A stretch of DNA of 64,000 bases from positions 48,691,321 through 48,755,320 of the forward strand of contig OX328125.1 of assembly GCA_946811695.1 (NCBI GenBank), in the 5' to 3' direction. How positions within the stretch are numbered: the stretch's first letter is position 1; every line of letters begins with the position of its first letter. The notes under the pieces are model-generated. The model saw only the letters and a list, made by a program, of their open reading frames with translations, was not told the DNA's origin and made no database searches. Positions 45,457-56,401 of this stretch are shown here, in pieces. The position numbers were made by a program, and so were the translations under genes. This stretch comes from Gonocerus acuteangulatus (taxonomy: Eukaryota > Arthropoda > Insecta > Hemiptera > Coreidae).

Positions 45457-46599
45457 TCATACGGTACAGCCTGATATATTTTTAACAATGAATTGTTTTT
45501 TCTTATTTTAATTAATCTGTTTTATTGTCAAATACATTATCCAACTTTAAGCAATTAAAAAATAACAAGGAATAAAAACAAACAAAAAGAACCTTTCGAA
45601 TAAACGAAATCAATTACTTCAAAGTTTAAGCACTTATTTCTCCGATTGACATAACCTAATCAAAAATTGTTTTAGAATCTTTTTTGTAGAACATTTAGTG
45701 AGCTTTCGCATGGTAACCCTTCGTTTGCCAATATTCCTAACCGTCTTCGAGATATTAGGGAATGTATACGAAGTTCCCAAAACATTTCATGTCTGTTAAT
45801 AAAACATTTTATTCTAATCCTTCCTTAGCTCCAAACGTAACCATAATTTTAACATATTAGTGTTGATGAAATTCAAACATGCAGAAAATGTGTCAACTGA
45901 ATCCCATAATTTTAAGTATCAAAATCAAAGACAAAAAGAACAGTTCGAACTAGCGAAAATTACTTTAAAGTTTTAAGCACTTATTTCTCCGATTGACATC
46001 GCCTAATCAAAACTTTCATTAGAACCTTTTTTGTAGAGCATTTAGTAAGCTTTCTAATGGTATTCTTCCGTTTCCCAAATTCTCAACCTTTTTCGAGATA
46101 TTAAGGAAAGTATACAAAGTTACCAAAACTTTTTTATGTCTATTAATAAAATATTTTATTCTAACCCTTTCTTAACTCCAAACGCAACCAAAATTTCAAC
46201 ATATTAGTTTTAATGAAAGTAGAACATGCAGTAAATGTTTCAACTGAATCCCATGATTCTAAATACCCAAACCAAAAACGGCATTCAAAAATTATTTTTT
46301 CAGTTTTCTCGAAAACGGTTAAAGCTATCGCCTTGAAAATGGTTCCATTCGTTTTCCTAGCCCAAGAAGCCTATAAAAAGAGTACTTACAAGCTTATGAA
46401 CTCAAAAACGTAAGCGTTACGATTTTTTTTTGCGCGAAATTTGCCCCAAACGCCATCTTCCAGTGGGCGGATTTTGCTGGTTAACGAACTTGACCTTTCA
46501 AATTGGACGACAGATTTTTGTACCAAATTTCATCAAAATCGGACCATCAGGGAAGCCAGAAATGAGCGAACAGACAAATATATATATATTTTTAAATAA

Positions 46600-46660
<61 letters not shown>

Positions 46661-46798
46661 CAAATTTGATCCACCGTTATTTTCGGTCTCTAGGGGTTCT
46701 GAAACGCGAAATTTTCTTGTCGGCACTTCCGGATTGTTTCATTGTATCAACCTTATAAGCGGGGTTCCTCCCTATGGGGGAGGGAGGAACCGCGCTAA

Positions 46799-47600
46799 AA
46801 TTAGACGTTACCTTATCGCGTTGCGATTTGAACCAACGAATAATATGTATTAAGAAACAAAGTGTTAAAATTAGAGAAATTGTTTTATATAATGTTACAT
46901 AATTTTATTCTGGCTGTACTGTTTAAAGATGGGAATGAATTTCAGTATAATATTTAGTTTTTAGTATGCGTAAAGTATTTGACTCTCCCTTTCTCCTGGG
47001 CTTTGTCTTTCTCCATTTGAAATTATAATTTAATAAATTCTATCTTCCCCCGTTAAAATTTAGTTTTGCTCTTTTCCCTTGGCGAATCCTTTAAAGTCTA
47101 GCCAAACTTCTGAAAACTTTTGACATTCCTCTTTGAGGCGCAGTCTTTCATTATTTGACAAGTTGTTGTCAAACTATTTTCATTATAGCCTAAAGTTTAA
47201 TAAATTATTTTCGCACATTTAACTAATATGGTGGTGGGGTTTCTCAGCTAACTGGAGGGGATTTTTACTGGCGGATATTTCCAACCATTAAAAATTATTA
47301 TTTTTTAATATAAAAACTAGTTAAAAACTTCCTTACAATTAGATCAGTGTCGAATAGTATTGCATGTTGAGATGATATTATTAGTTCGTCTGACAATGTT
47401 AAATATTTGGTGGTACTGACTGTAGTATTCGGTATCAAACCATTGCTCGAAATAATAACTGCAGTAACTAGCGGAATCTTATTTATAGATGTCTTTTAAC
47501 TCAATGGCCAAGTCTTGATATTTTCGAAGCTTCTCGGCGTATGCTTTCCGGATATTCTCATCATTCGGCCCTATGAGTGATATTCTTATCATTCATTTAT
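46799..47600. other. AT-rich sequence, no gene seen
   Basis: No open frame of interest and no repeat ends. Confidence 0.5.
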
Positions 47601-47614
47601 TATTATTATTATTT

Positions 47615-47745
47615 CTATTTTTTATCGAAACAAACCTACGATACAGGTGTTAATTGTTTATTCTGCATATCCCATATTTTATGAGTAGCCGTTACAGTTT
47701 TTTCTTTCAAATACGTAAACACTAAATTTATATATAATATATATA
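47615..47745 (+). repeat. Dispersed repeat C, copy 3
   Basis: ATCGAAACAAACCTACGATA, CAGGTGTTAATTGTTT, ATTCTGCATATCCCATATTT align with 19210-19350. Confidence 0.5.
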
Positions 47746-47762
47746 ATAATAAATATTTAAAC

Positions 47763-49090
47763 ATGAAAAAAAGTAAAAAACAAAAACAAAAATTAAACAC
47801 AAGTCTTAACGAAGAGACTATAATTACAAGACTCCTCTCTCAGATCAGACATGCTCTTAGCAAAACGTTTTTATTCGGGGAATGTTGTTCTGGTGAAAGA
47901 CTTTGGTGTTTATGGGCCAAGTGTTTTTGCATCATTAGGCCTATGTGTGCTGTATATTAAATATGTGTACGTTTGTTGGATGTAACGATCGCAGGTACAT
48001 TTATGCGATTCTGTCAGTTAAAATCTGTACGAGTTAGTGTTTCCGTGGACAATTTCTGTCAGTGGAAATGTAAAATCTGGTGTTTTGTTGTAATTTTTTA
48101 TGTGTGCAATGAATTGTTTTCGGTGTCCATTATGTTTTTGATTCCACCTTTGCTGCCATTTTTTAATGCTCGCTTCTCTCAACAAATGTTCCACTTTTAT
48201 TATTATTACTATTATTTAATAACTACATATGGAAAAAAAACAATTTGAATTTTGTAAAATGAGCTTTCTCTTAATATTCTATTAATTTTTAATTAAAACC
48301 TTTTGATCTGCTGGGTGTGCCTCAAATTTGGAGGAAGGAAATTGAAGAAAGCTGTTTCACAAAATAATCAATTCAATAATAAATAATATTGGTTTAATTT
48401 TATTTGACACAAATTAATATTGTTATACTATAATAATAATGAGATATTTCCTTGTGGACGTCTCCTTCCAAATTAAAAAAAATATATTTTATAATTCCGT
48501 TAGCTTTCCTTAATTTGAATTCTATAGCTGAGATCCAAAAGTTCCGTAATATGTATTTACCACTTCAGTGTATTTTTAGTTAATTTGATAGCTGCCTTTA
48601 CTATTTTTTATATAAGCAATATGATTTTCCTAATAAGAGATGGCAATAAAGTGAATAATTTGTGAAAATTAAGTCTCATAATATCCATTTTTTCGAAGAT
48701 ATGTTTTTAATGGTTAACCTTTCTGTACTTTTTCTAACCATAAAATATTGGAGCATGTCTGATGACTTTACCCTTCAAGGAATGTACTTAACTAGAGTAA
48801 CTCAAAAATGATAAAATATGGAATCTCATTAAAAACTTCAGCACCAAAACAGGGATTTAGGCGTTTTTGCATTTATATAGCCTTTATTAGCCTGGAAAGT
48901 AGTTAGGCCCTTCCTACTTCCAGCGTATTCCAGCAGGGAAGAAAACACGCTTATGACGTCGACACGTGACATAATCCGCAACTCCTGACGAGAAATGCTT
49001 GTTCAAAATCTGGATCGGAACATTGGAAAGTTTACTTTTTACTTAACAGGTCCTAGTTTATCGGTGTAAATTTCAGTTTTAAGTCTGTTA
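47763..49090. other. AT-rich sequence, no supported gene
   Basis: Open frames at 47763-47960 and 47973-48248 show no domain; the second ends in (TAT)n. Not called. Confidence 0.5.
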
Positions 49091-49094
49091 GTGG

Positions 49095-49098
<4 letters not shown>

Positions 49099-49154
<56 letters not shown>
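49099..49154. repeat. (AT)n microsatellite
   Basis: Uninterrupted AT repeat, outside any recognisable A or B element. Confidence 0.95.
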
Positions 49155-49161
<7 letters not shown>

Positions 49162-49309
49162 ATTGATCAGAAAATATTATCATTATAGCATTTAAAATAA
49201 AAAAATGTTTTATAAGCCAAATAACAAAAAAATAATAATAATTAAGTAGGAAAAAAATCAAAAATTATAAGAAAGATTTAAAAAATAAAAAAATTGGAAC
49301 TTATTTTAA

Positions 49310-49790
49310 GATGTTCCCAATGTTTGTACTCTCCTGTGTAAGTCAATAGGTAAGGTGATTTCTTTTCTTTCTCTGCAGTTTTTAAGTATGTGTTTGGTTG
49401 TAATTGCAACCTTGCTGTTTGTCCCTGTCTTGTCTTCAAGTGTGAATACCTAGTCTAGTAAGCACGACTTCTCGCTGCTGGCATTCGATGCCGCCGAATA
49501 TTGAAACTCTTGGCTTCTACAGCCAGCTTAATCTATCATAACATGTTATTGCGTGTTTGCCAATTGTACATTATGTGTCTTTTTATAATATTGTGTATGT
49601 GTGTTGTCTACTTATCTCATCAATGTCTTTAGTTGTTCGTCTTGTAGCTAACATTGCTTCTTTGTCTTCGTACGTATTTCTGGGTGTGTTTTCATATCCA
49701 GATATCCAAACTAGTGTTACATGAATGTTTCTGTTGTAAAGTTGTGATCGAATTTGTGTATTTGTGGACCCGTACTGTTCATCTCAGATA
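49310..49790 (-). pseudogene. Non-LTR retrotransposon ORF2 fragment, decayed
   Basis: On the minus strand, about 49730-49600 reads VWISGYENTPRNTYEDKEAM, a degraded RNase H end (VWIPGHxGIxGNExAD). Near 49420-49380 it reads KVAITTKHILKNCRE, matching the TVKHILTNC motif of the LINE fragment at 20941-21600. Frames are broken throughout. Confidence 0.55.
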
Positions 49791-49799
49791 GGGGACGAA

Positions 49800-51330
49800 G
49801 TGAGCTGAGATTTTTATGTGAACATGACGTTTTTTTTTTTAACTTCATGTCAATTATGCATTAATAATAAGTCATATCGATAATTATTGTTAGTGCTTGC
49901 TATAAAAATAGTAATAATCTTTCTGAGCTCTATTCAATTTTCTTATAGGTCTTAATGATATCATATTATATATTACTAGAACCTATAAGTCAGATATTAT
50001 GAAATCACTTTAATGCCCTTTTAGTATTGTTATTAATAAATCATTAGTGATTTAAATATTTCAAATCCATCGTCCACAAGTGTGTTCGGTAATTACCAAA
50101 GACCATTGAGCTGATGTTGCGTGTTGAATTGATGTAGGCAGCATTACATTGGATCCCAGCTGCCCTTGTTTTGCTGGCTATATCTTATCCTAATCATCTT
50201 GAGTCTGTTGTAAACACAATTATCCTATCCCTCTATGGCTGTATATTCTTCAGTACGTGCTTTTACTCTAGTTATAAAATAAATTATGTCTGTTGTATAA
50301 TTTTATATAATTAAATTCATGTAAACTATGGCGGAAGGTCGGTAATAAAAAATACACAATTAATTGAGCTCTAATAAATCTAATGCGTCAAAGGAATCCA
50401 AATAAATTCATTAATTATAAAAAATTCATTCATTATTTATTAATTATAAATTCATTTATTAATATTGAAGTAAAAAATTGTCATTTACTGACTCCGAGTA
50501 TATCAGATTAAATGCTCGCCTCGTATTTTAGATACTCATTCTGAAAATTGTTATACCTTTTAGAAAGCAGGTCACGATTATTTTTGTTACTGTCCACATG
50601 TCCAGAAAAAACAGTCAAGTTTGATTCATGAGTATGTAATTCGAAGATGTTGATTTTTCTAACATGTTTAAATGACAATATACCACTTGTTACGCCTCGG
50701 ACCCTTATATCTTTCCTTTTGCATTCTGAGTTAATTAACTACTTTTGATGTGTATAGTACATCGAAGAGTAATGTTTTATTTATAAGAATAGTTATTTTC
50801 GGTTCCCATTATTAATTAGTTCTTCTGTTTTTTATAGGTATGTGCTGATCATATTCTGAATGGAATCCACTTTTTAATTGAAAGGTAATTTGTTTCTATT
50901 ATTCAATGATCTTAATAATGGTCATTATGTGCATTTATTCATTTATTTATTTTTTTACTGACAGGTACTCCCTACTGGAGTTTTATTTTCTATAGGCTCT
51001 CTAAAATATGCATGTAACATGCATACAATAAAATTTTAATCGGCAGTTAAATTTAATGATTAGATATGCATTTTATTATTTACAGAAGAAGGGTATGTTC
51101 AAATACAGCAAGAAGGTTATGTTAGTGGTAGTAGATTAACCGTTTTGCAAAAACGTTATTAAAGTCCTTTAGGATATATTTTCAATAACCTAATCTATAT
51201 ATATCGCAATGTTTCCTCATAAACACGGAAATCATATTTTCTACAATCACCAAGGATTTCTTATGTGTTCACATTGCTATCATTCAGATGGAAATGTGGC
51301 GACCGGCTGCCACACTCGAGAACATGTACC
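49800..51330. other. AT-rich sequence, no gene seen
   Basis: No open frame above about 60 codons before 51209, no recognisable termini. Confidence 0.5.
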
Positions 51331-51333
51331 ATT

Positions 51334-51337
<4 letters not shown>

Positions 51338-51398
<61 letters not shown>
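51338..51398. repeat. (AT)n microsatellite
   Basis: Uninterrupted AT repeat. The short open frame 51209-51415 that runs into it is not supported as a gene. Confidence 0.95.
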
Positions 51399-51400
<2 letters not shown>

Positions 51401-51778
51401 GTAGGCCACGATTAAAATATGTTTTAAAACGTTAGAGATAACCCCTGTCTAAAAGTTGAAGAGCATCAATAACTGAGTCCAAAAAGGACCAAAACTTACA
51501 AATTTGACCAATTTTATAATGTTTAACTCAATATTGAGCTTAAATAAGAAAAGGAAGTTGCCAATAACAAAAAGGTTTTGTGCCGGACATGTTAGCTGGT
51601 CTTCCGATTCGATTCTGCCTCTTACCTCCGGAGGAAACGATAAACTAGATAATTAGATTATAAAATCAGTCTGCTAGCCTAGGTATCTTTCCCAGAAGTC
51701 TTATTTAAATTGAGGAAATAATTTCTAGAATCTTATTAGACAGCTGTGTTTACTCTCATTTCCTAATAACTATATCTT

Positions 51779-52180
51779 CTTCTCTGTTCGCAATCTATTT
51801 ATTGGATTGCAGAAAGTAATTCCCTCTTCTTCACCATTCTACTCTGCCCCAAGCCGATCTCTACGCCACCAATTACGTTCCGCATCCCATATCCTGCATG
51901 ATATCGTCCGTGAACACCTTCCTTGGTCGACTCACTGCATTGGTGGTGCAAGGTGTATAGTAGTCCTCCTTGTCGAATTAGATGCCCAATACACTTGGCT
52001 CTTCTCACGGATTTCGAGGTACTTAGAGTCCTCTCATCGCTTATCCTTACAAGCACCTATTCGTTTGTTATGTGGTCTCACACATCACATTTCAAACGCT
52101 TCTAATTTCCTCTTTCATATATGCCCCTTGTCACCCAGCCGTATAACATTATGCTCCAAACCAGTGTTTTAAGTCCCTCT
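51779..52180 (-). pseudogene. Non-LTR retrotransposon ORF2 C-terminal region
   Basis: On the minus strand the frame begins near 52180 with KEGLKTLVWSIMLYGWVT, the conserved region after the RT palm/thumb (FVWSVALYGxETWT in intact copies). It continues with RRAKCIGHLIRQGGLLYTL (RRxxWIGHxLRxxGLLxT in intact copies). Stops and frame changes in the first third show it is dead. It belongs to a LINE group common in insects. It differs from the RNase H-bearing fragments at 20941 and 49310. Confidence 0.8.
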
Positions 52181-52248
52181 TTCCTTATACCTACTTCGAT
52201 TTTATTGATCTCGAGTAATTTGGACTATTAATTAAATGATAATCTTTA

Positions 52249-52527
52249 TATCTGTACCTTGGAACAAAAAGAGCCTATGTACAGTGTACATTGTACATAC
52301 CTCTGAAATTTAAATGAACTGCAGGAGTGACATCCGGGTGGGATGAACACTAATTGTTAAAAGGGCCAATATCTTCCCATTGTTAGTTATTGACGAAAAG
52401 AATATTTCTCTTTTAACATTGGACCTTTTAACAATTATGTATAACCCACCGTGATGACACTCGTGCAGTTCACTCACATTTCAGATGTTTGGACATTGGC
52501 CCTTTTTCTTCCAGGGTACAGATGTAA
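52249..52527. mobile_element. ~280-bp foldback MITE
   Basis: ATCTGTACCTTGGAACAAAA then AGAGCC at the left is matched, inverted, by ATCTGTACCCTGGAAGAAAA then AGGGCC at the right. Inward, CTGAAAT...GAACTGCA, GAGTG.CATC, GTGGG and AATTGTTAAAAGG pair as well. The whole element can fold into one hairpin. No clear target duplication. Confidence 0.75.
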
Positions 52528-52904
52528 ATGTACATTAAAACGGCACTCCATGGATTCTGATTTTAATCGAAACAAGGGTCCTATTTGTACCTCTCGAAAG
52601 CTGACAAAACAAATAAAACGCCAAAAACGTAATGTTCGGTTAATGAAAAAAATTATCTCTGTTAACACATAACCAGATTTAGATTTGATATCTTTTCAAG
52701 ATAACAGTTTGGCCTACTGACCTAAATTTTAAGAGATTCTAAGTTGTTGTTATTTTACATCTTTTTTTTTTTTCATCTTTAAAGCGAAAGTGTTTTTAGG
52801 GATCAGGTTTAACATGTTTTTTTTTCCTAATATAAAGAACAGGCTGGGGTAGCCATCCAGGTTCTCCGCTCTCGTTGGCTTTATAACACAGCGGGCATTA
52901 TTAA

Positions 52905-53820
52905 CCCTGGATTGACACCGTGGAGTGAAAAATACCCCACACTTTCTTCTATTTCCTAATTTCTGTAAATCAGAGAGACTCCCTCCATCTTCCTAAATAC
53001 TCGGAAGTGCATTATCTGGTATAACCTAATATAAACAACGCCAGTTGTCAGCTAATCGATGCATGAGAAGGTCGCGAGTTGTGTATGGGGTATTTTTTAC
53101 CCCACGGTGTAGGTAACATGACTTTTTCGCTGATCTGATAAATCTTCACGGGACGATTACTTTCATGTTGCGGCTTTCAAAGTGACAAAATGGCCTGAAA
53201 ACTGCCCAGAAAAGATTTTCTCTTTGATTTGGACTACCATCTGTTGAAAGCTCATGTGACAGTTAGTGCCAAACTGGAAAACATACCAAAACCACTGAAG
53301 ACTCTGATGCTTGTTGTTTCGGAAGATGAATCAAGTCCTGATGGCCCTTCAGCATCTTTCGTTAACTTGGACAAACCCGTGAAATGTTTATTTTGTAACA
53401 GAAAACATTTAGGAAGACGAAAATGCTATGTTCTGTGTGTAGAAGGGCCATGCACACCGATCACCAAAATGTGTTAAATGTTAACGAGTCTCAATTGGAC
53501 AGAACATTGTATTTTTCTAAAGTTCCAATTTTATTGTTCGTAAAAAATATTTTCAGTTTAGTAAACTTTTTATAGGATAATTATTTGGTGTATGAACAAT
53601 ATTGAGTTTTAGGATTTCCTAGCTATTTTGTGAATTTTAATTAATATTCGACAGATTTATTCCTGTTTGAATTTATTTCTTGATGTTCCTGCTCTATTCG
53701 TTGCTCTTGTATATAAAAAAGCAAAAGAAAAAATTGAAATTTAATTATTTTCAAAGTATGGGGTAAAATTTACCCCACGGTGTCATTAACGTAGATGTCA
53801 ATGGCAGTGTCAATCCAGGG
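52905..53820 (+). mobile_element. piggyBac-type deletion derivative, TTAA-flanked
   Basis: Starts CCCTGGATTGACAC and ends GTGTCAATCCAGGG, with TTAA at 52901-52904 and 53821-53824. Precise TTAA duplication is diagnostic of piggyBac. Subterminal copies of a palindromic block GGGGTA...TACCCCAC plus GGTGT occur near 52930-52945, 53085-53112 and 53757-53785. It retains the 3' part of a transposase gene (53200-53500). Confidence 0.88.
53200..53500 (+). pseudogene. piggyBac transposase C-terminal remnant
   Basis: The frame reads RKDFLFDLDYHLLKAHV, then an acidic linker with SEDESSPDGPSA, then the start of the cysteine-rich domain: KCLFCNRKHLGRRKCYVLC. In intact piggyBac transposases a Cys/His-rich zinc-binding domain ends the protein and helps target DNA. 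Here the frame shifts after VLC: the neighbouring frame continues RRAMHTDHQNVLNV, restoring the expected Cys/His spacing, while the original frame stops at 53475. The catalytic domain is absent, so the gene is dead. Confidence 0.75.
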
Positions 53821-54311
53821 TTAAATACTGTTCTTTTCATCATTTTGTATAAACAATTTTTTTAAAAGCAAGAGTTTGATCTACAGTATAAATTACAATC
53901 TGTTCATTAGTTTTTTTCCCCTTCTAAGTAAGAATTCGATGAATGAAAATTCGATGAACAATATGTTGTACCTATTTACTGGAAGGTATGCTTGCTTCTT
54001 TTCTTTCTTATTAATTTTTTTTTAAATACATTTTAGCGCGTTTCATCCCAACCTCCATAGAGATGAAACCCATTTATGAGTTTAACCTCATGACGCAACT
54101 AGGACTAGAGAATTTCACGTTTCAGAACCCGTAAATCACGAAAATAACGGTGGCTCAATTTTGTGAGTTCATAAATATTTAATGAAGTATTTTTTGATGA
54201 AAGTTGGTACAAAAATTCTTTTTCTATTTTAAAAGTTCATGTTCGTTAACCAGCACAATCCGCCTCCCGGAACACTGTTTTTGTGGCGAAATTTCCGCGA
54301 CAAAATCGTAA

Positions 54312-54878
54312 TATCATGTCCTTATATTTTGTTATGACCAGCTGTTTTAATTACTATTAAAAACTACTACTGCTTGTATGAAATTTTTATATTCTTAAAA
54401 ATCTAATACATTACAATTGGCGACGAGTGGGTTCCTCTTCCTCTCCAGTTGTAGTAGAAGAGAAGCCACGATCAAGAGAAGTTTCATTCGAGTCTCCTCA
54501 GGATATGCCAGCATCCGTAGACTGTTCAATCCAGCATAACCCAAGCCCTTCAACACCTGGTCCATCCACTTCAGAGGTTACACAACCAAATTACTTAAGA
54601 GATAAGTCCAGTCCACAACAATCAAATCCCAGGCGGTACCCTGTCCGCTCAAGAAAATCGAGGAAAATTTTCTCTCCTCCGTCTTAGTTGTTAAGTGATA
54701 TGTGTCAGTTAAAATAATGAGACTTTTGATTTTTTTTATTAATTTTAGATCTCTTTTCAACATGTGGGGAGGATTGTCATGTCATTATATTTTATTATGA
54801 CCAGCTGTTTTAATTTCTATTAAAAACTACTACTGCTTGTATGAAATTTTGATATTCTTACAAATCTAATACATTACA
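54312..54878 (+). mobile_element. Miniature LTR retrotransposon with ~104-bp LTRs
   Basis: LTRs at 54312-54415 and 54775-54878 share TTATGACCAGCTGTTTTAAT and AAACTACTACTGCTTGTATG and end TACA; the right one starts TGTCATG. TTGGCGACGAGTGGG after the left LTR is a primer-binding-site-like sequence. GTGGGGAGGA before the right LTR is a polypurine tract. CGTAA and CGTTA flank the element (5-bp duplication, one mismatch). The 359-bp interior keeps only the end of an open frame. The two LTRs differ at only a few positions, so the insertion is fairly young. LTRs this short are unusual. Confidence 0.85.
54427..54687 (+). pseudogene. Residual 3' end of a retrotransposon pol frame
   Basis: An 86-codon frame rich in Ser and Pro (PSPSTPGPSTSEVTQP) ends in RRYPVRSRKSRKIFSPPS. 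A basic RRYPxRxRKxxxxF tail is typical of the C-terminus of Ty3/gypsy-type Pol proteins. Gag, protease, RT and integrase are absent: the primer-binding site is followed almost at once by this tail, so the element depends on others to move. Confidence 0.6.
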
Positions 54879-55802
54879 CGTTATCGTGTTAACATTCTTT
54901 CAGGTACTATTTAAATAGCTTCTGTGACGGAGGAAAACGAATGAAACAATTTTCAAGGCGATATCTGTAATCGTTTTCAAGAAAAGTGGATAAAGTAGAT
55001 TTTCTACCTAATTTTCGGGGTGGGTACTTAGAATCGTTGGATTCAGTTGACATAATTTCTACATCTTTGAAATTCATCCAAACTAATCTATTTAAATTTT
55101 TGTTACATTTGAAGTTAAGGAAGTATCTGAAAAATATTTTTATTAACATATATGAGCCGTTTTACGACTTTCTCATATTTTCTCAAATATTTACTTGTAA
55201 AACGGTTTGTAAATCGACAATCATTATTTAAAAGTTTAATAAATGTCCTAGAAAAGAAGTTTTTTGTAGGGCGGTCAGATAAAATCGGAAAATAGGTGCT
55301 TAAACCTTTGAAGTATTTTTCGTTTTTTGTTTCTATGTTTGCATTAGTTTTCAATTGGCTGTTGTCAGTATAATTGCATTTTTTTCCAATAAAACATAAG
55401 ATGTAAATGATAAACGTGTTTGTATTACTAGTTGTTTGTAATAGAGGTAACCTTTAGAATGAGGGCCAGTCGAGGAGCCTCTAATATCCGTTTAGAGTTG
55501 GCTATAGTCAGTTTCTTGTGCATTGCAAGATCTGTTGAATTTTTCGCGAGATAACTATCTACATACCAACCTTTCCAAATGAATCTATGGTTCGGAAAAG
55601 CGCTAAGATGACGCAGTTCCTGCTTGTCTGACTTTTTAAATAATTGTTTCATAGATAGCCTTCAAGCATTCTTCTGATAGTAGATAGTAATATAAAATAG
55701 GTAAGTTTGTAGGTTGTGATTGAGATAAGTAGTTAAACCATGTGATTTCCTTGGTTAGTTGTTGTAGAAATGAGTGTAGAATGTTAGTAGATTTTATTTA
55801 AA

Positions 55803-56309
55803 ATGCTCAGAGATACTCTGTTGAACAATATCCCAACGGTGAAAACAGGCTGCCTCTGCCTAAATCTAGAACTCGGTTCGAGCCTCATAGGATACGCGGA
55901 AACTCTGACTAGCTGCCTATCGACCATACATCACGTGCAACTGCAGACTTCCGATGCACCCGATATGCACATGCACCCTGCAAGCTTCGTCTCGGAACTC
56001 GTCAGCTCCTTCATCCAGCTCGTCATGGGTATGATACTCGTGATCGGAGTGAGAAGGCAGATATCCACCTTGATCTGTTCCTGGATAGTCGTCCATGTTC
56101 TCATGTATCTTCTCTCTCTGATGGCGTACTTTTTGAACTGCATTCTCGTCTCTTGTGACGTCGGTGAAGAGTTGACTCTATTCCAGAAAGTGAGTGGTGT
56201 CTACTCCTTCAGGACTTTCATTCTGTATGGTTACTGTATAATTATAGTGAACAGTTATTACGGGCAATTGTGTCACAAATTCGCCGAATACGAGGAAGAA
56301 AAGAAATGA
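55803..56309 (+). CDS. Four-TM membrane protein, DUF4728-like (insect family)
   Basis: Intact 168-codon frame, GC-rich compared with its surroundings. Four hydrophobic segments are visible at about residues 22-42, 63-83, 90-117 and 136-156. The second runs into GVRRQ, and a short polar loop (SCDVGEELTLFQK, about 117-129) lies between the third and fourth. The C-terminus is short and charged (FAEYEEEKK) after SYYGQL. The size, a Gly near the start of the first segment, and the SYY motif after the last fit the small tetraspan DUF4728 family of insects, whose function is unknown; this is my judgement from layout, not a search. AATAAA follows the stop at 56322-56327. No intron interrupts it, so it may be a single-exon gene or an intact retrocopy; no poly-A tract or target duplication is visible. 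The start is the first ATG in frame. Confidence 0.65.
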   Translation: MLRDTLLNNIPTVKTGCLCLNLELGSSLIGYAETLTSCLSTIHHVQLQTSDAPDMHMHPASFVSELVSSFIQLVMGMILVIGVRRQISTLICSWIVVHVLMYLLSLMAYFLNCILVSCDVGEELTLFQKVSGVYSFRTFILYGYCIIIVNSYYGQLCHKFAEYEEEKK

Positions 56310-56321
56310 AATTTTATAAAC

Positions 56322-56327
56322 AATAAA
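56322..56327 (+). promoter_or_regulatory. Polyadenylation signal of the 55803-56309 gene
   Basis: AATAAA 13 bases after the stop codon, in the sense strand of the four-TM gene. Context is AT-rich, so it could be chance. Confidence 0.45.
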
Positions 56328-56401
56328 ACATATTTATAATTTCAATCTTCAGATGATTAGCCTATTTCTATTTCAATCTTTAACGTCCATTGTAATTAAC
56401 T

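Larger units (their letters stand above)
43695..46798 (+). mobile_element. Composite Helitron/Helentron-like element, family A copy 5
   Basis: The 5' end TCCGACTCGCAGGAACTGCA with TTAGCGCGGTTCC is at 43695. The 3' hairpin and CGCGCTAA is at 46798. Between them lie a hAT-like MITE (43985-44237), AT-rich sequence not shared with other copies, a short mariner-like coding piece (45379-45456), and two successive versions of the A middle segment (45482-45915 and 45945 onward, both with CACTTATTTCTCCGATTGAC). (AT)n lies at about 46600-46652. It could be one element grown by insertions and duplication, or two nested copies. Confidence 0.65.
54033..55632 (-). mobile_element. Helitron/Helentron-like element, A-superfamily copy 6, split by an LTR element
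   Basis: On the minus strand it starts near 55632 (TCAGACAAGCAGGAACTGCG, TTAGCGCTTTTCC) and ends at 54033 with a hairpin and GATGAAACGCGCTAA. Both subterminal repeats have T/A runs (TTTTC and GAAA) where family A has GGTTC and GAACC. It carries the GGTTAACGAACATGA block and TTATTTTCGTGATTTACGGG. The (AT)n tract is absent. An LTR element interrupts it at 54312-54878. Confidence 0.7.

Noticed and set aside
47973..48248. 91-codon open frame with hydrophobic stretch
   Set aside because: Cys/Phe/Tyr-rich AT-driven composition, ends in a (TAT)n tract, no start context or domain.
48860..49060. Possible further A-superfamily end (GCGTATTCCAGCAGGGAAGA...)
   Set aside because: Resemblance to the hairpin end is weak and there is no CTAA or conserved inner block.
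52451..52672. 73-codon plus-strand open frame
   Set aside because: Its first third overlaps the foldback MITE at 52249-52527 and no domain is recognisable.
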